This document shows positions 17,370 through 25,966 of a stretch of DNA of 64,000 nucleotides, piece after piece (position 1 is the stretch's first letter; every line of letters begins with the position of its first letter). The DNA lies in contig NZ_JYKZ01000001.1 in the NCBI RefSeq assembly GCF_001043005.1, positions 620,001 through 684,000 on the forward strand. Reading direction: 5' to 3'. The position numbers were made by a program, and so were the translations under genes. Source of the DNA: Pseudomonas psychrophila. GTDB lineage: Bacteria; Pseudomonadota; Gammaproteobacteria; Pseudomonadales; Pseudomonadaceae. Below the pieces are notes generated by a model that ran no database searches, had not been told where the DNA came from, and saw nothing but the letters and a program-made list of their open reading frames with translations.

Positions 17370-18887
17370 GTGACCAGCCTGAATCCTCCCCCTCAGACAA
17401 AGCCCGCCATTCGCAGCATTCTGATCGCCCTGATGCTGGCGATTTTCCTGGGGGCGCTGGATCAAACCATTGTCGCCGTCTCCATGCCCGCCATTTCCGC
17501 CCAATTCAAGGATGTCAGCCAACTCGCGTGGGTGATCTCGGGCTATATGGTGGCCATGACCGTGGCCGTGCCGATCTACGGCAAACTCGGTGACTTGTAC
17601 GGCCGCAGGCGCCTGATGCTGTTTGGCATGGGGCTGTTTACCCTGGCCTCGCTGTTTTGCGGGCTCGCGCAGAACATGGAGCAACTGGTACTGGCGCGGA
17701 TCATTCAGGGCATTGGTGCTGGCGGGATGATCTCGGTGAGCCAGGCGATCATTGGCGATATCGTGCCCCCTCGCGAACGCGGACGCTATCAGGGTTATTT
17801 CAGCAGCATGTATGCGCTGGCCAGCGTTGCCGGCCCCGTGCTGGGCGGCTACATGACCGAGTATCTGTCATGGCGCTGGGTATTTTTAATCAATTTGCCA
17901 CTGGGGCTTGCGGCCTTGTGGATCTCCCATCGCACGCTGGTTGGGTTGCCTGTCCCGCAACGCAAACCGATTATTGACTACCTGGGCACGATGCTGATGA
18001 TCGTAGGCCTGACGTCACTGTTGCTGAGCATCACGTTTATCGGCCAGGGACACAGCTGGCGCGATGATCAGGTCGCCGGGTTTCTGGCCGTTGCGCTGAT
18101 CGCGCTGGGACTGTTTGTGTGGCACGAACGCCGCACGACAGAACCTTTGTTGCCCATGCACCTGTTTGCCAATCGCAATGCAGTGCTGTGCTGGTGCACA
18201 GTGTTTTTCACCAGTTTCCAGGCCATTTCCCTGATTGTGCTGATGCCGTTGCGTTATCAGAGCATCACCGGCGCGGGTGCCGACAGCGCGGCCCTGCACC
18301 TGCTGCCTCTGGCCATAGGTTTGCCGATGGGAGCGTATTTTGCCGGGCGCATGACCTCGGTAACCGGGCGTTACAAACCGATGATTTTAAGCGGTGCGGT
18401 GCTGATGCCCCTGTCCATCCTCGGGATGGCTTTCAGCCCGCCGAGCGCCGAGTTGTTGAGTGGCGTGTTCATGCTTTTGAGCGGGATCGCTGGTGGCATG
18501 CAATTTCCGACCTCGCTGGTGGGGGCGCAGAACTCGGTGCAACAACACGACATTGGCGTGGCGACCAGCACCACCAACCTGTTTCGCGCGCTGGGCGGTG
18601 CGATGGGGGTAGCCTTGATGTCGGCCCTGCTGCTGGCGTTGCTGCATGACTCACTGCTGGCACCTGCTGGGGGCCAGCCACTACTGGGAGAAGGCAGCTC
18701 GGGCAATGTGTTGCTGGACGGCTTGAACGCCGTACAAGGCCCGGCCCTGGATGACCTGCGAGCAGAACTGCTGGTGACCTTCCGCCACCTGCTGACCATC
18801 AGCGCAGCGGTTTCACTGCTGGGGCTGACAGCGGCGCTGGCGATGCCCAATCAGATACTGCGCGGGCGTGAAGACAAGGCGCTGTAG
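17370..18887 (+). CDS. DHA2-family MFS drug exporter
   Basis: About 505 residues with 14 predicted membrane helices, the DHA2 (EmrB-like) drug:H+ antiporter group. Signatures include LGALDQTIVAVSMPAIS in helix 1, the loop motif GKLGDLYGRRRL, RIIQGIGAGGMISVSQAII in helix 4 and the antiporter motif C, ALASVAGPVLGGYM. I chose the GTG at 17370, which has AAAGG seven bases upstream; a TTG at 17349 is an alternative. It follows pobA by 59 bp, so it could be co-expressed, perhaps exporting toxic aromatics, but no membrane-fusion partner is present. Confidence 0.87.
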   Translation: MTSLNPPPQTKPAIRSILIALMLAIFLGALDQTIVAVSMPAISAQFKDVSQLAWVISGYMVAMTVAVPIYGKLGDLYGRRRLMLFGMGLFTLASLFCGLAQNMEQLVLARIIQGIGAGGMISVSQAIIGDIVPPRERGRYQGYFSSMYALASVAGPVLGGYMTEYLSWRWVFLINLPLGLAALWISHRTLVGLPVPQRKPIIDYLGTMLMIVGLTSLLLSITFIGQGHSWRDDQVAGFLAVALIALGLFVWHERRTTEPLLPMHLFANRNAVLCWCTVFFTSFQAISLIVLMPLRYQSITGAGADSAALHLLPLAIGLPMGAYFAGRMTSVTGRYKPMILSGAVLMPLSILGMAFSPPSAELLSGVFMLLSGIAGGMQFPTSLVGAQNSVQQHDIGVATSTTNLFRALGGAMGVALMSALLLALLHDSLLAPAGGQPLLGEGSSGNVLLDGLNAVQGPALDDLRAELLVTFRHLLTISAAVSLLGLTAALAMPNQILRGREDKAL

Positions 18888-18902
18888 GGGGCGTGTGGAG
18901 AC

Positions 18903-19724
18903 TTACGGCCGCGCGCTGATCTGCTTCTGCAAGTTCTGAATCTGGCTTTGCAAGGTGTTGATGTTGCGCGTCATCTGGGCACGGAACACATCAAACTCAG
19001 CGGCATTGGCGCCCTGGGCAGGTGCTGGTCGGTTTTCCAGCTCACTTTTGAGCACGATCATGTCTTGTTCAAGGCGCTCTACCGCAGCGCTCGGGTTGCC
19101 TTGTTTTTTCAGGGCTGCCACGTCCACAGCCTGTTGCGCGACACTTGCTTTAAGCGTCGACAATTCAGTACCTAAACCTTTCAACTCGGCTTCGAGCCTG
19201 GCCTGGGTTTCTTTCTGCGCCGTCACCTGAAGCACCATCGCCGCATTGATCTGCTCAAAGCGCTGATCCAGCTCGCCCTGCTGGCCCGCCACAACGCCCT
19301 GCTGACGCTTGCTCTGCTCAAGGAGCTGCTCTTCAAGCTGCTTGATCTGCAACTTCAAGGCTTCACTGCCATTGTTGATGCTCGACTCGCTGGCCACCAC
19401 CTTGCCGGAAATCGCCTGTAACCGCCCCGCCGCATCTTCACTGATGCGGGCAAAACTTTCCTGGGTCGCCACCAGTTGCTGCTCCATCAGTGAGATCTGC
19501 TGAAAGCTCCACCAGGCAAGCCCGCCCACGGCAAACAGCAAGGCACAGATCAACGTCCACAGAGGCCCGGTACTCGGGCCCTTGACCTTGATCACCGGGG
19601 TATTTCGTGAATAAACCGTGGTGCGCTCACGAGCACCGTCAGTGGGCGCCAGCTCATCATGATCATGGGCTTCAGCGCGCAAGGTCGGGACATGTTCAAA
19701 GTCGTCGCGGGCATCGTTACGCAT
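18903..19724 (-). CDS. Single-pass membrane protein with long coiled coil
   Basis: 273 residues. A charged cytoplasmic N-terminus (about 1-52) is followed by one membrane helix, about residues 53-73 (GPLWTLICALLFAVGGLAWW). The remainder is a Gln/Glu/Lys-rich coiled coil, likely periplasmic. The end is again helical, LQSQIQNLQKQISARP. No enzymatic motif. The gene lies 36 bp after the epimerase gene on the same strand and is probably in one operon; the pair has the same order next to argP in other pseudomonads as I recall. Some databases call it an ATPase, but no Walker motif is visible. Confidence 0.77.
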   Translation of the reverse strand: MRNDARDDFEHVPTLRAEAHDHDELAPTDGARERTTVYSRNTPVIKVKGPSTGPLWTLICALLFAVGGLAWWSFQQISLMEQQLVATQESFARISEDAAGRLQAISGKVVASESSINNGSEALKLQIKQLEEQLLEQSKRQQGVVAGQQGELDQRFEQINAAMVLQVTAQKETQARLEAELKGLGTELSTLKASVAQQAVDVAALKKQGNPSAAVERLEQDMIVLKSELENRPAPAQGANAAEFDVFRAQMTRNINTLQSQIQNLQKQISARP

Positions 19725-19760
19725 GGTAAACCTTCAAAAATAGCGCTCAGTTACAAGCAT

Positions 19761-20762
19761 TTATCGGTACGGCGATTCCTGAGCTTTCCACCAGCCGCAG
19801 AACTCATCCAGTGCGGCCCACAGACTGACCTTGGGGTCGTAGTCGAGGTAATGCCGGGCACGGCTGATGTCGAGGGTAAAGTCTTTGTCCATGATCTGCA
19901 CGCCCAAACGCGAACGTGATGGTGCGGGCTGACCCGGCCACAGCTTGCAGCCGACTTCGTTAAGGGCTCCCAGACTGTAGGCCAGGCCGTAGCCGCGATA
20001 ACGGGTGACTTGCGGCACGTTCATCTGGCGCATCACATAATTGACCACATCCCAAAACGGAATTGGCGTGCCGTTACTGATGTTGTAAGCCCTGCCCAAT
20101 GCCGATCCCGTGTTCAGCAAACTGCTCATCAACGCCTCGTTGAGGTTTTGCACACTGGTGAAGTCGACCTTGTTCAGTCCGTTGCCCACGATGGCCAGGC
20201 GACCTTTACGTTGCAGCTTCAACAAGCGCGGGAACAGGCTCATATCCCCTGCCCCCGTGACAAAGCGCGGCCGCAGGGCAATCACTTCAAGACCGAACTC
20301 CTGGGCACCAAATACCTTTTGCTCCGCCAGATTTTTGGTCGCGGCATAAGGGTGCCGAAAACGCCGGGGCAACTGCTCTTCAGTGAGGTCGGTGCGGGAA
20401 CGGCCATCGAAGTACAGGGACGCAGAGGATAAATGCACCAAGCGCCGCACCCGCTGCTTCAAGCAGGCCTCGACTACGTTCTCGGTCACCAGCACGTTGT
20501 CGCGGTGGAAGTCCTGATAACGCCCCCAAGCGCCCATATGGTCCGCACAATGCACCACAGCGTCGACATCGACGCACAGGTCACGCACCAGCAAGCCATC
20601 GGTCAAATCACCCGGGATAAATTCAGCCCCACGCCGCACCAGGTGTTCAACACCCTCAGCCCGTCGCCCGCTGACCCGTACGTCAAAGCCCTGCTCCAGG
20701 GCAAAACGCGCAAAGCGCCCGCCGATAAAGCCGCTCGCGCCGGTGACCAGAATCTTCATCAA
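19761..20762 (-). CDS. NAD(P)-dependent epimerase/dehydratase family protein
   Basis: Extended SDR of 333 residues. N-terminal Rossmann motif ILVTGASGFIGGRFARFAL, then VDAVVHCADHMGAWG, HLSSASLYFDG, and the catalytic pair in HPYAATKNLAE (Tyr-x3-Lys). The C-terminal part with FTSVQNLNEALMSSL and AYNISNGTPIPFWDVV matches the 3-beta-hydroxysteroid dehydrogenase-like/OleD-like branch. Substrate unknown. First gene of a probable two-gene operon with the coiled-coil protein. Confidence 0.85.
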   Translation of the reverse strand: MMKILVTGASGFIGGRFARFALEQGFDVRVSGRRAEGVEHLVRRGAEFIPGDLTDGLLVRDLCVDVDAVVHCADHMGAWGRYQDFHRDNVLVTENVVEACLKQRVRRLVHLSSASLYFDGRSRTDLTEEQLPRRFRHPYAATKNLAEQKVFGAQEFGLEVIALRPRFVTGAGDMSLFPRLLKLQRKGRLAIVGNGLNKVDFTSVQNLNEALMSSLLNTGSALGRAYNISNGTPIPFWDVVNYVMRQMNVPQVTRYRGYGLAYSLGALNEVGCKLWPGQPAPSRSRLGVQIMDKDFTLDISRARHYLDYDPKVSLWAALDEFCGWWKAQESPYR

Positions 20763-20825
20763 TCACTCCAAATGCTGTAATTCTTGCTGCTTGCTCTTTA
20801 AACGCCGGTTATCAGGCCAAAGGCA

Positions 20826-21094
20826 TAGGGCCTGTTGACGTTTCATTGCGAACCGCGTCGCTGGGTAAAATTTTGCCAGGCAAGGCGCAGGGCGCCGAGA
20901 ATGGTTGTTCCCTTCTCAAGCCCTGCAACGCAGCCTGGCGAAATTTGACACGCGACCCGAAGGGACGCTACTCCACGTGGCGCAGGGCAGCGTTGCTCGC
21001 AGCTTATTTGGAACAACCAAACTACGCTACTCGCGCCTTGCCCTGCACCACGTGGACTAGCGTCGCGGCCGCAATGAAACGTCAACAGGCCCTA
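20826..21094. repeat. 265-bp inverted-repeat (MITE-like) element flanked by TA
   Basis: The left end 20828-20850 and the right end 21070-21092 are perfect 23-bp inverted repeats beginning GGGCCTGTTGACGTTTC, and a TA dinucleotide stands directly outside each end, as expected for a TA target duplication. The interior has no coding capacity but several nested inverted repeats (for example AAATTTTGCCAGGC against GCCTGGCGAAATTT). It has replaced the natural end of the argP gene. A 49-bp relative lies at 7679. Confidence 0.85.
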
Positions 21095-21971
21095 ACCAGC
21101 GGGACGCCGAACGAGATAAATGTTCAGTCAGTTGACTCAGCAGTTGTCCGCCATTACGCCAATGATGCCAGTACAGTGGCACGTCGATGGGTTTATCTGG
21201 CAAAAGCTCTACCAGCATTCCACGTTCAAGCTGTTCGCGTACCTGCAGCTCAGGCACCAGCCCCCACCCCAGACCTGCCTCGGCCAGGCGGATAAATCCT
21301 TCGGAGGACGGGCACAAATGGTGCTCAAATCCACCGTCTACGCCCAGTGCGGCCAGGTAACGATGCTGCAGAAAGTCATCCGGGCCGAACACCAGCGCGG
21401 GGGTTTTTGACAGCAACGCTGCACTCACGCCATCAGGAAAATGCCGTGCAATAAAAGCCGGGCTCGCCAATGCCCGATAGCGCATGGCCCCCAGCAGTAC
21501 GCTGCGGGCTCCGGCCACCGGCCGTTCACTGGCACACAGGCAGGCAGCCACTTCACCGGCGCGCATGCGTTTGAGGCCAACGGTCTGATCCTCAACCACC
21601 AGGTCCAGCAAGAGGTGCTGCTCGGCACAAAAATCACCCACCGCCGGTGCCCACCAGGTGGCCAGGCTGTCGGCATTCAAGGCGATGCGCAGGCGTTCGG
21701 GCAAGCCTTCATCGTCCAGCGCCGGCACGGCACTTTGCAGGTCACGCTCCAGCAAGCGTACTTGCTGCACATGGTTGAGCAAGCGCCGGCCAATCTCGGT
21801 CGGAGTCGGCGGCGTGGCGCGGATCAGCACCGGCTGACCGATGCGCGCTTCCAGCAACTTGATGCGCTGGGAAATGGCCGATTGTGACAAACCCAGTACC
21901 TGCGCGGCCCGTTCAAATCCGGCTTGTTCTACTACCGCGGCCAGGGCCGAGAGCAATTTATAGTCGAACAT
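21057..21971 (-). CDS. argP: LysR-family regulator ArgP/IciA, C-terminus altered by a repeat
   Basis: 304 residues. The winged helix MFDYKLLSALAAVVEQAGFE and LSQSAISQRIKLLE, and the effector domain ending GLGWGLVPELQVREQL, match ArgP, which senses Lys/Arg and activates the basic-amino-acid exporter gene; that exporter is divergently encoded at 22081. The last 11 residues, GPVDVSLRPRR, and the TAG stop are encoded by the terminal repeat of the 265-bp element, so the native C-terminus was replaced. The core fold appears complete, and function is probably kept. Confidence 0.9.
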   Translation of the reverse strand: MFDYKLLSALAAVVEQAGFERAAQVLGLSQSAISQRIKLLEARIGQPVLIRATPPTPTEIGRRLLNHVQQVRLLERDLQSAVPALDDEGLPERLRIALNADSLATWWAPAVGDFCAEQHLLLDLVVEDQTVGLKRMRAGEVAACLCASERPVAGARSVLLGAMRYRALASPAFIARHFPDGVSAALLSKTPALVFGPDDFLQHRYLAALGVDGGFEHHLCPSSEGFIRLAEAGLGWGLVPELQVREQLERGMLVELLPDKPIDVPLYWHHWRNGGQLLSQLTEHLSRSASRWLGPVDVSLRPRR

Positions 21972-22080
21972 CAGTTTTCCTAATGAGCGATCAGCAATAT
22001 TGGTTTTTCTTATACATCCAAGGGCCGGACAATAGCCAGCAGCAACCTTCCCCCCGCCTGCAATTCGACGAGTAATCCTT

Positions 22081-22683
22081 ATGTGGCAAAGCTACCTCAA
22101 TGGCCTGTTGGTCGCGTTCGGCCTGATCATGGCCATTGGCACCCAAAATGCCTTCGTGCTCGCACAAAGCCTGCGTCGTGAACACCATCTGCCCGTGGCG
22201 GCGTTTTGTGTTGTGTGCGATGCCTTGCTGGTGGCGGCCGGGGTCTTTGGTCTGGCGACCCTTCTGGCGCAAAACCCGGTGTTGCTCGGCGTTGCACGAT
22301 GGGGTGGCGCGGTGTTTTTGCTGTGGTACGGCACGCAAGCATTGCGTCGTGCGTTCTCCAAATCCAGCCTTGAACAGTCCGCCGGCCAGACCGCCCGCTC
22401 ACTCAAGGCGGTGATGCTCAGCGCACTGGCTGTCACACTGCTCAATCCTCACGTCTACCTCGATACCGTTTTGCTGATTGGCTCACTCGGCGCACAGCAG
22501 AGTGTGCCCGGTGCCTATGTGGTGGGCGCGGCCAGTGCTTCGCTGATGTGGTTTTTCACCTTGGCTCTGGGCGCCGCATGGCTTGCGCCGTGGCTGGCAC
22601 GGCCAAATACCTGGCGCGTACTGGACCTGCTGGTGGCGGTGATGATGTATGCCGTGGCGGTGCAATTGATCGTTTCGGGCTAA
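22081..22683 (+). CDS. argO: LysE/ArgO-family amino-acid exporter
   Basis: 200 residues, the family's usual size, with about six hydrophobic segments. The N-terminal signature GLIMAIGTQNAFVLAQSLRR and the central LSALAVTLLNPHVYLDTVLL are typical of the LysE/ArgO group that exports arginine and lysine. It is divergent from argP with a 109-bp gap, the classical regulator-exporter arrangement. The choice between lysine and arginine as substrate cannot be made from sequence alone. Confidence 0.88.
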   Translation: MWQSYLNGLLVAFGLIMAIGTQNAFVLAQSLRREHHLPVAAFCVVCDALLVAAGVFGLATLLAQNPVLLGVARWGGAVFLLWYGTQALRRAFSKSSLEQSAGQTARSLKAVMLSALAVTLLNPHVYLDTVLLIGSLGAQQSVPGAYVVGAASASLMWFFTLALGAAWLAPWLARPNTWRVLDLLVAVMMYAVAVQLIVSG

Positions 22684-22689
22684 GACAAG

Positions 22690-22716
22690 AACCTGCGGGA
22701 GCCGGGCTTGCGCAGG
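22690..22716 (+). terminator. Hairpin after the exporter gene (single REP-like)
   Basis: CCTGCG and CGCAGG enclose GGAGCCGGGCTTG about 8 bases after the stop codon. The inner part resembles half of a REP element. An A-rich run follows rather than a U-run, so termination on this strand is unproven. Confidence 0.4.
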
Positions 22717-22899
22717 TCACAAAAAAATCGCCAGAAGTGCTGAAACGTCTATCCCACACAGTTGTCGCGTGGTTATGCCTTCACCCCGGTGCTATGATCC
22801 AGCCCCTGCGCCGCAAAGAGTAAAAACTCATCGGCGCGTGTTTGGCCGCCCGTGATCGGCCTTGCGCTCATCGCAACTGACCTGATTAGGAGAATCATC

Positions 22900-23496
22900 A
22901 TGGCTTTCGAATTGCCGCCGCTGCCGTACGCACACGATGCCCTGCAGCCGCACATCTCCAAAGAAACCCTGGAGTTTCACCACGACAAGCACCACAACAC
23001 CTACGTCGTGAACCTGAACAACCTGGTGCCAGGCACCGAGTTCGAAGGCAAAACACTGGAAGAGATCGTTAAAACCTCTTCGGGCGGTATCTTCAACAAC
23101 GCCGCTCAGGTCTGGAACCACACGTTCTACTGGAACTGCCTGGCGCCAAACGCCGGCGGCGAACCAACCGGCGCGCTGGCTGATGCCATCAACGCTGCCT
23201 TTGGCTCGTTCGACAAGTTCAAGGAAGAATTCAGCAAAACCTCCATCGGCACCTTCGGCTCCGGCTGGGGCTGGCTGGTGAAGAAAGCAGACGGTTCCCT
23301 GGCCCTGGCCAGCACCATCGGCGCCGGCAACCCGCTGACCAGCGGCGACACCCCGCTGCTGACCTGCGACGTTTGGGAACACGCTTACTACATCGACTAC
23401 CGCAACGTACGTCCGAAGTATGTTGAAGCGTTCTGGAACCTCGTTAACTGGAAGTTTGTTGCTGAGCAGTTCGAAGGTAAAGCCTTCACTGCCTAA
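22900..23496 (+). CDS. sodB: Iron superoxide dismutase
   Basis: Cytoplasmic Fe-SOD of 198 residues, converting superoxide to H2O2 and O2. Start ATG at 22900 has TAGGAG at the right distance. Metal ligands are visible: His27 in EFHHDKHH, His74 in [11 protein letters not shown], and Asp and His in [28 protein letters not shown] is as in Pseudomonas SodB. A strong terminator follows. The order lysE-type exporter, sodB, bifA is as I recall in P. aeruginosa. Confidence 0.97.
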   Translation: MAFELPPLPYAHDALQPHISKETLEFHHDKHHNTYVVNLNNLVPGTEFEGKTLEEIVKTSSGGIFNNAAQVWNHTFYWNCLAPNAGGEPTGALADAINAAFGSFDKFKEEFSKTSIGTFGSGWGWLVKKADGSLALASTIGAGNPLTSGDTPLLTCDVWEHAYYIDYRNVRPKYVEAFWNLVNWKFVAEQFEGKAFTA

Positions 23497-23510
23497 GCCT
23501 GACTCCAGGT

Positions 23511-23540
23511 AAAAAAACCCGGCATTGCCGGGTTTTTTTT
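23511..23540 (+). terminator. Rho-independent terminator of sodB
   Basis: AACCCGGCA and TGCCGGGTT form a perfect stem preceded by an A-run and followed by eight T residues, 15 bases after the sodB stop. Confidence 0.93.
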
Positions 23541-23753
23541 GGTCCGATTTAAAGTTCCAAAAGAGCCGCCCGCCGAGTTCGGGCCAGCTAGTATGAAAGC
23601 GTTGTATTTTTTAAATGAGCACCTCAAGTTCGAAGTGAAAATACCGACACAGTAGCGATCGTGAGCACTGCGTATTTATTGCTTCTACACCTGTAATAAA
23701 TCGTCCATCTACAAGGCCACAGGCAACATCGGCAAGGAACAGGGAAAAGTGCT

Positions 23754-25805
23754 TTGAAGCTGCAATTCAAGAACAGCTTGTCACTGAAGTTGCTCCGCAT
23801 CGCACTGCTGTCGGCAGTCGTCGTAGGAGGGGTACTGAGCTGCGCGCAAATTGTCTTTGACGCCTACAGAGTCCGGCAGGCTGTCACACTAGATGCCGAA
23901 CGTATCCTCGACATGTTTCGCGACCCTTCGACCCAGGCGCTGTATAGCCTGGACCGTGAAATGGCCTTGCAGGTCATCGAAGGCATGTTCCAGGATGGGG
24001 CCGTGCGCAAGGCTTCTATCGGCCATCCCAATGAACCCGCCCTCGCCGAAAAATCACGGCCGCTGCAAGACTCATCGAGCCGCTGGGTGACCGATCTGAT
24101 CTTGGGTAAAGAGCACACTTACAGCATTCCTTTGGTGGGCAAGGGTCCGTACAGCGAGTACTACGGCGACCTGAGCATTACCCTCGACACCGCCAGCTAC
24201 GGTGAAGGTTTATTGGCCGACTCAGCCGTCATGCTGCTCTCGGGACTGTTGCGCGCCCTGCTCATGGGGCTGGTGCTGTACTCGGTGTATCAATGGTTGC
24301 TGACCAAGCCGCTGTCCAAAGTCATCGGGCACTTGACCAGCATTAACCCGGACCGTCCCAGCGAGCATGTAATCCCTCTGCTCAAAGGTCACGAGCACAA
24401 CGAGCTGGGCGTATGGGTCAATACTTCCAATCAGTTGCTCGCTTCGATTGAACGCAATAACCGTTTGCGTCACGAGGCAGAAAGCTCCTTGCTGCGCATG
24501 GCTCAGTATGACTTCCTGACCGGCCTGCCCAATCGCCAGCAACTGCAGGGTCAACTGGACAAGATCCTTACCGATGCTGGCCGCTTGCAGCGCCGCGTGG
24601 CGGTGCTCTGCGTGGGGCTGGACGACTTTAAAGGCATCAACGAGCAGTTTGGCTATCAGACCGGCGACCAGTTGCTGCAGGCTCTGGCCGATCGCTTACG
24701 CGCCCACAGCGGAAGCCTCGGCGCGTTGGGGCGCCTGGGTGGCGATCAGTTTGCGCTGATTCAGGCCCAGATCGATCAGCCCTACGAAGCTGCCGAGCTG
24801 GCCCAGAGCATTCTGGATGACCTGGAATCACCGTTTTGCCTTGACCAGCAAAACATCCGCTTGCGCGCCACTATCGGCATCACGCTGTTTCCCGAGGATG
24901 GAGACACCACCGAGCAGTTGCTGCAAAAAGCCGAGCAAACCATGACCCTGGCCAAGAGTTACTCGCGCAGCCGTTATCAGTTTTATATCGCCAGCGTGGA
25001 CCGCGAAATGCGGCGGATGCGAGAGCTGGAAAAAGACCTGCGTGATGCCCTGCTATGCAATCAGCTCTACCTCGTCTATCAGCCCCAGATCCGTTACAGC
25101 GACCATCGCGTGGTCGGTGTCGAAGCCCTGTTGCGCTGGCAGCACCCGGTCCACGGCATGGTCCCGCCCGATCTGTTTATCCCGCTGGCCGAGAAAAACG
25201 GCAGCATCATTGCCATTGGCGAATGGGCAATGGACGAAGCCTGCCGCCAGTTGCGCGAATGGCATGATCAAGGCTTCAGTGAGCTGCGCATGGCGGTCAA
25301 TCTGTCCACGGTGCAGTTGCACCACGTCGAACTGCCGCGTGTGGTTAACAACCTGCTGCAGCGTTACCGCTTGCCGCCGCGCAGCCTGGAACTGGAAGTC
25401 ACCGAAACCAGCCTGATGAAAGACATCAGCACCGCCGCCCAGCACTTGCTGAGCCTTCGCCGCTCCGGCGCGTTGATTGCGATTGATGATTTCGGTACCG
25501 GCTATTCGTCATTGAGTTACCTCAAAAGCTTGCCGTTGGACAAAATCAAGATCGATAAAAGCTTTGTTCAGGACCTGATTGACGACGGCGACGACGCCAC
25601 TATCGTGCGCGCCATCATCCAGCTGGGCAAAAGTCTGGGCATGCAGGTTATTGCCGAAGGTGTTGAAACCGTTGATCAGGAAGCCTACGTCATTGGCGAG
25701 GGCTGCCATGAGGGCCAGGGCTATCTGTACAGCAAACCCCTTGGCTCGCGGGAGTTGGTCGCTTATCTCAAGCAGGCCAAACGTGACGAGACCGTCAATA
25801 TGTAA
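23754..25805 (+). CDS. bifA: Cyclic-di-GMP phosphodiesterase BifA (degenerate GGDEF + EAL)
   Basis: Inner-membrane protein of 683 residues. Membrane helices at about 13-33 and 158-180 flank a periplasmic sensor region. A GGDEF domain (about 250-410) has the active site changed to GGDQF (329-333), so it should not make c-di-GMP. The EAL domain is intact: EALLR at 457-461, the ExT motif EVTETSLM, and DDFGTGYSS near 578. P. aeruginosa BifA has the same GGDQF and EAL pattern, and sits directly after sodB. BifA breaks down c-di-GMP and so promotes swarming and biofilm dispersal. Confidence 0.94.
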   Translation: MKLQFKNSLSLKLLRIALLSAVVVGGVLSCAQIVFDAYRVRQAVTLDAERILDMFRDPSTQALYSLDREMALQVIEGMFQDGAVRKASIGHPNEPALAEKSRPLQDSSSRWVTDLILGKEHTYSIPLVGKGPYSEYYGDLSITLDTASYGEGLLADSAVMLLSGLLRALLMGLVLYSVYQWLLTKPLSKVIGHLTSINPDRPSEHVIPLLKGHEHNELGVWVNTSNQLLASIERNNRLRHEAESSLLRMAQYDFLTGLPNRQQLQGQLDKILTDAGRLQRRVAVLCVGLDDFKGINEQFGYQTGDQLLQALADRLRAHSGSLGALGRLGGDQFALIQAQIDQPYEAAELAQSILDDLESPFCLDQQNIRLRATIGITLFPEDGDTTEQLLQKAEQTMTLAKSYSRSRYQFYIASVDREMRRMRELEKDLRDALLCNQLYLVYQPQIRYSDHRVVGVEALLRWQHPVHGMVPPDLFIPLAEKNGSIIAIGEWAMDEACRQLREWHDQGFSELRMAVNLSTVQLHHVELPRVVNNLLQRYRLPPRSLELEVTETSLMKDISTAAQHLLSLRRSGALIAIDDFGTGYSSLSYLKSLPLDKIKIDKSFVQDLIDDGDDATIVRAIIQLGKSLGMQVIAEGVETVDQEAYVIGEGCHEGQGYLYSKPLGSRELVAYLKQAKRDETVNM

Positions 25806-25890
25806 ATCCATATTTCGAGATTCGGGAAAGATCCAGTACAGGCCGGTGGTAAATAAGAAATATTTCCAACAGTAACTCTTTACACAAAAT

Positions 25891-25909
25891 GCATATCTTT
25901 CGCATTATG
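25891..25909 (+). promoter_or_regulatory. Weak Fur-box-like sequence
   Basis: GCATATCTTTCGCATTATG matches about 10 of 19 positions of the Fur consensus, mostly in the right half (CATTAT). It lies about 60 bp upstream of the imelysin lipoprotein gene. Iron control of imelysin genes is known in other bacteria, but this match alone is weak. Confidence 0.25.
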
Positions 25910-25966
25910 TGGCAGTTTCGCGTGCAGCCGCACGCTTGTCCCACCTCTCGAAGCAGGATTTTCGCC

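Noticed and set aside
18903..19724. ATPase annotation of the coiled-coil membrane protein
   Set aside because: There is no Walker A or B motif. The sequence is a single membrane helix and a coiled coil.
25891..25909. Firm Fur box before icmP
   Set aside because: Only about 10 of 19 positions match and the left half is poor, so it is kept only as a weak candidate.
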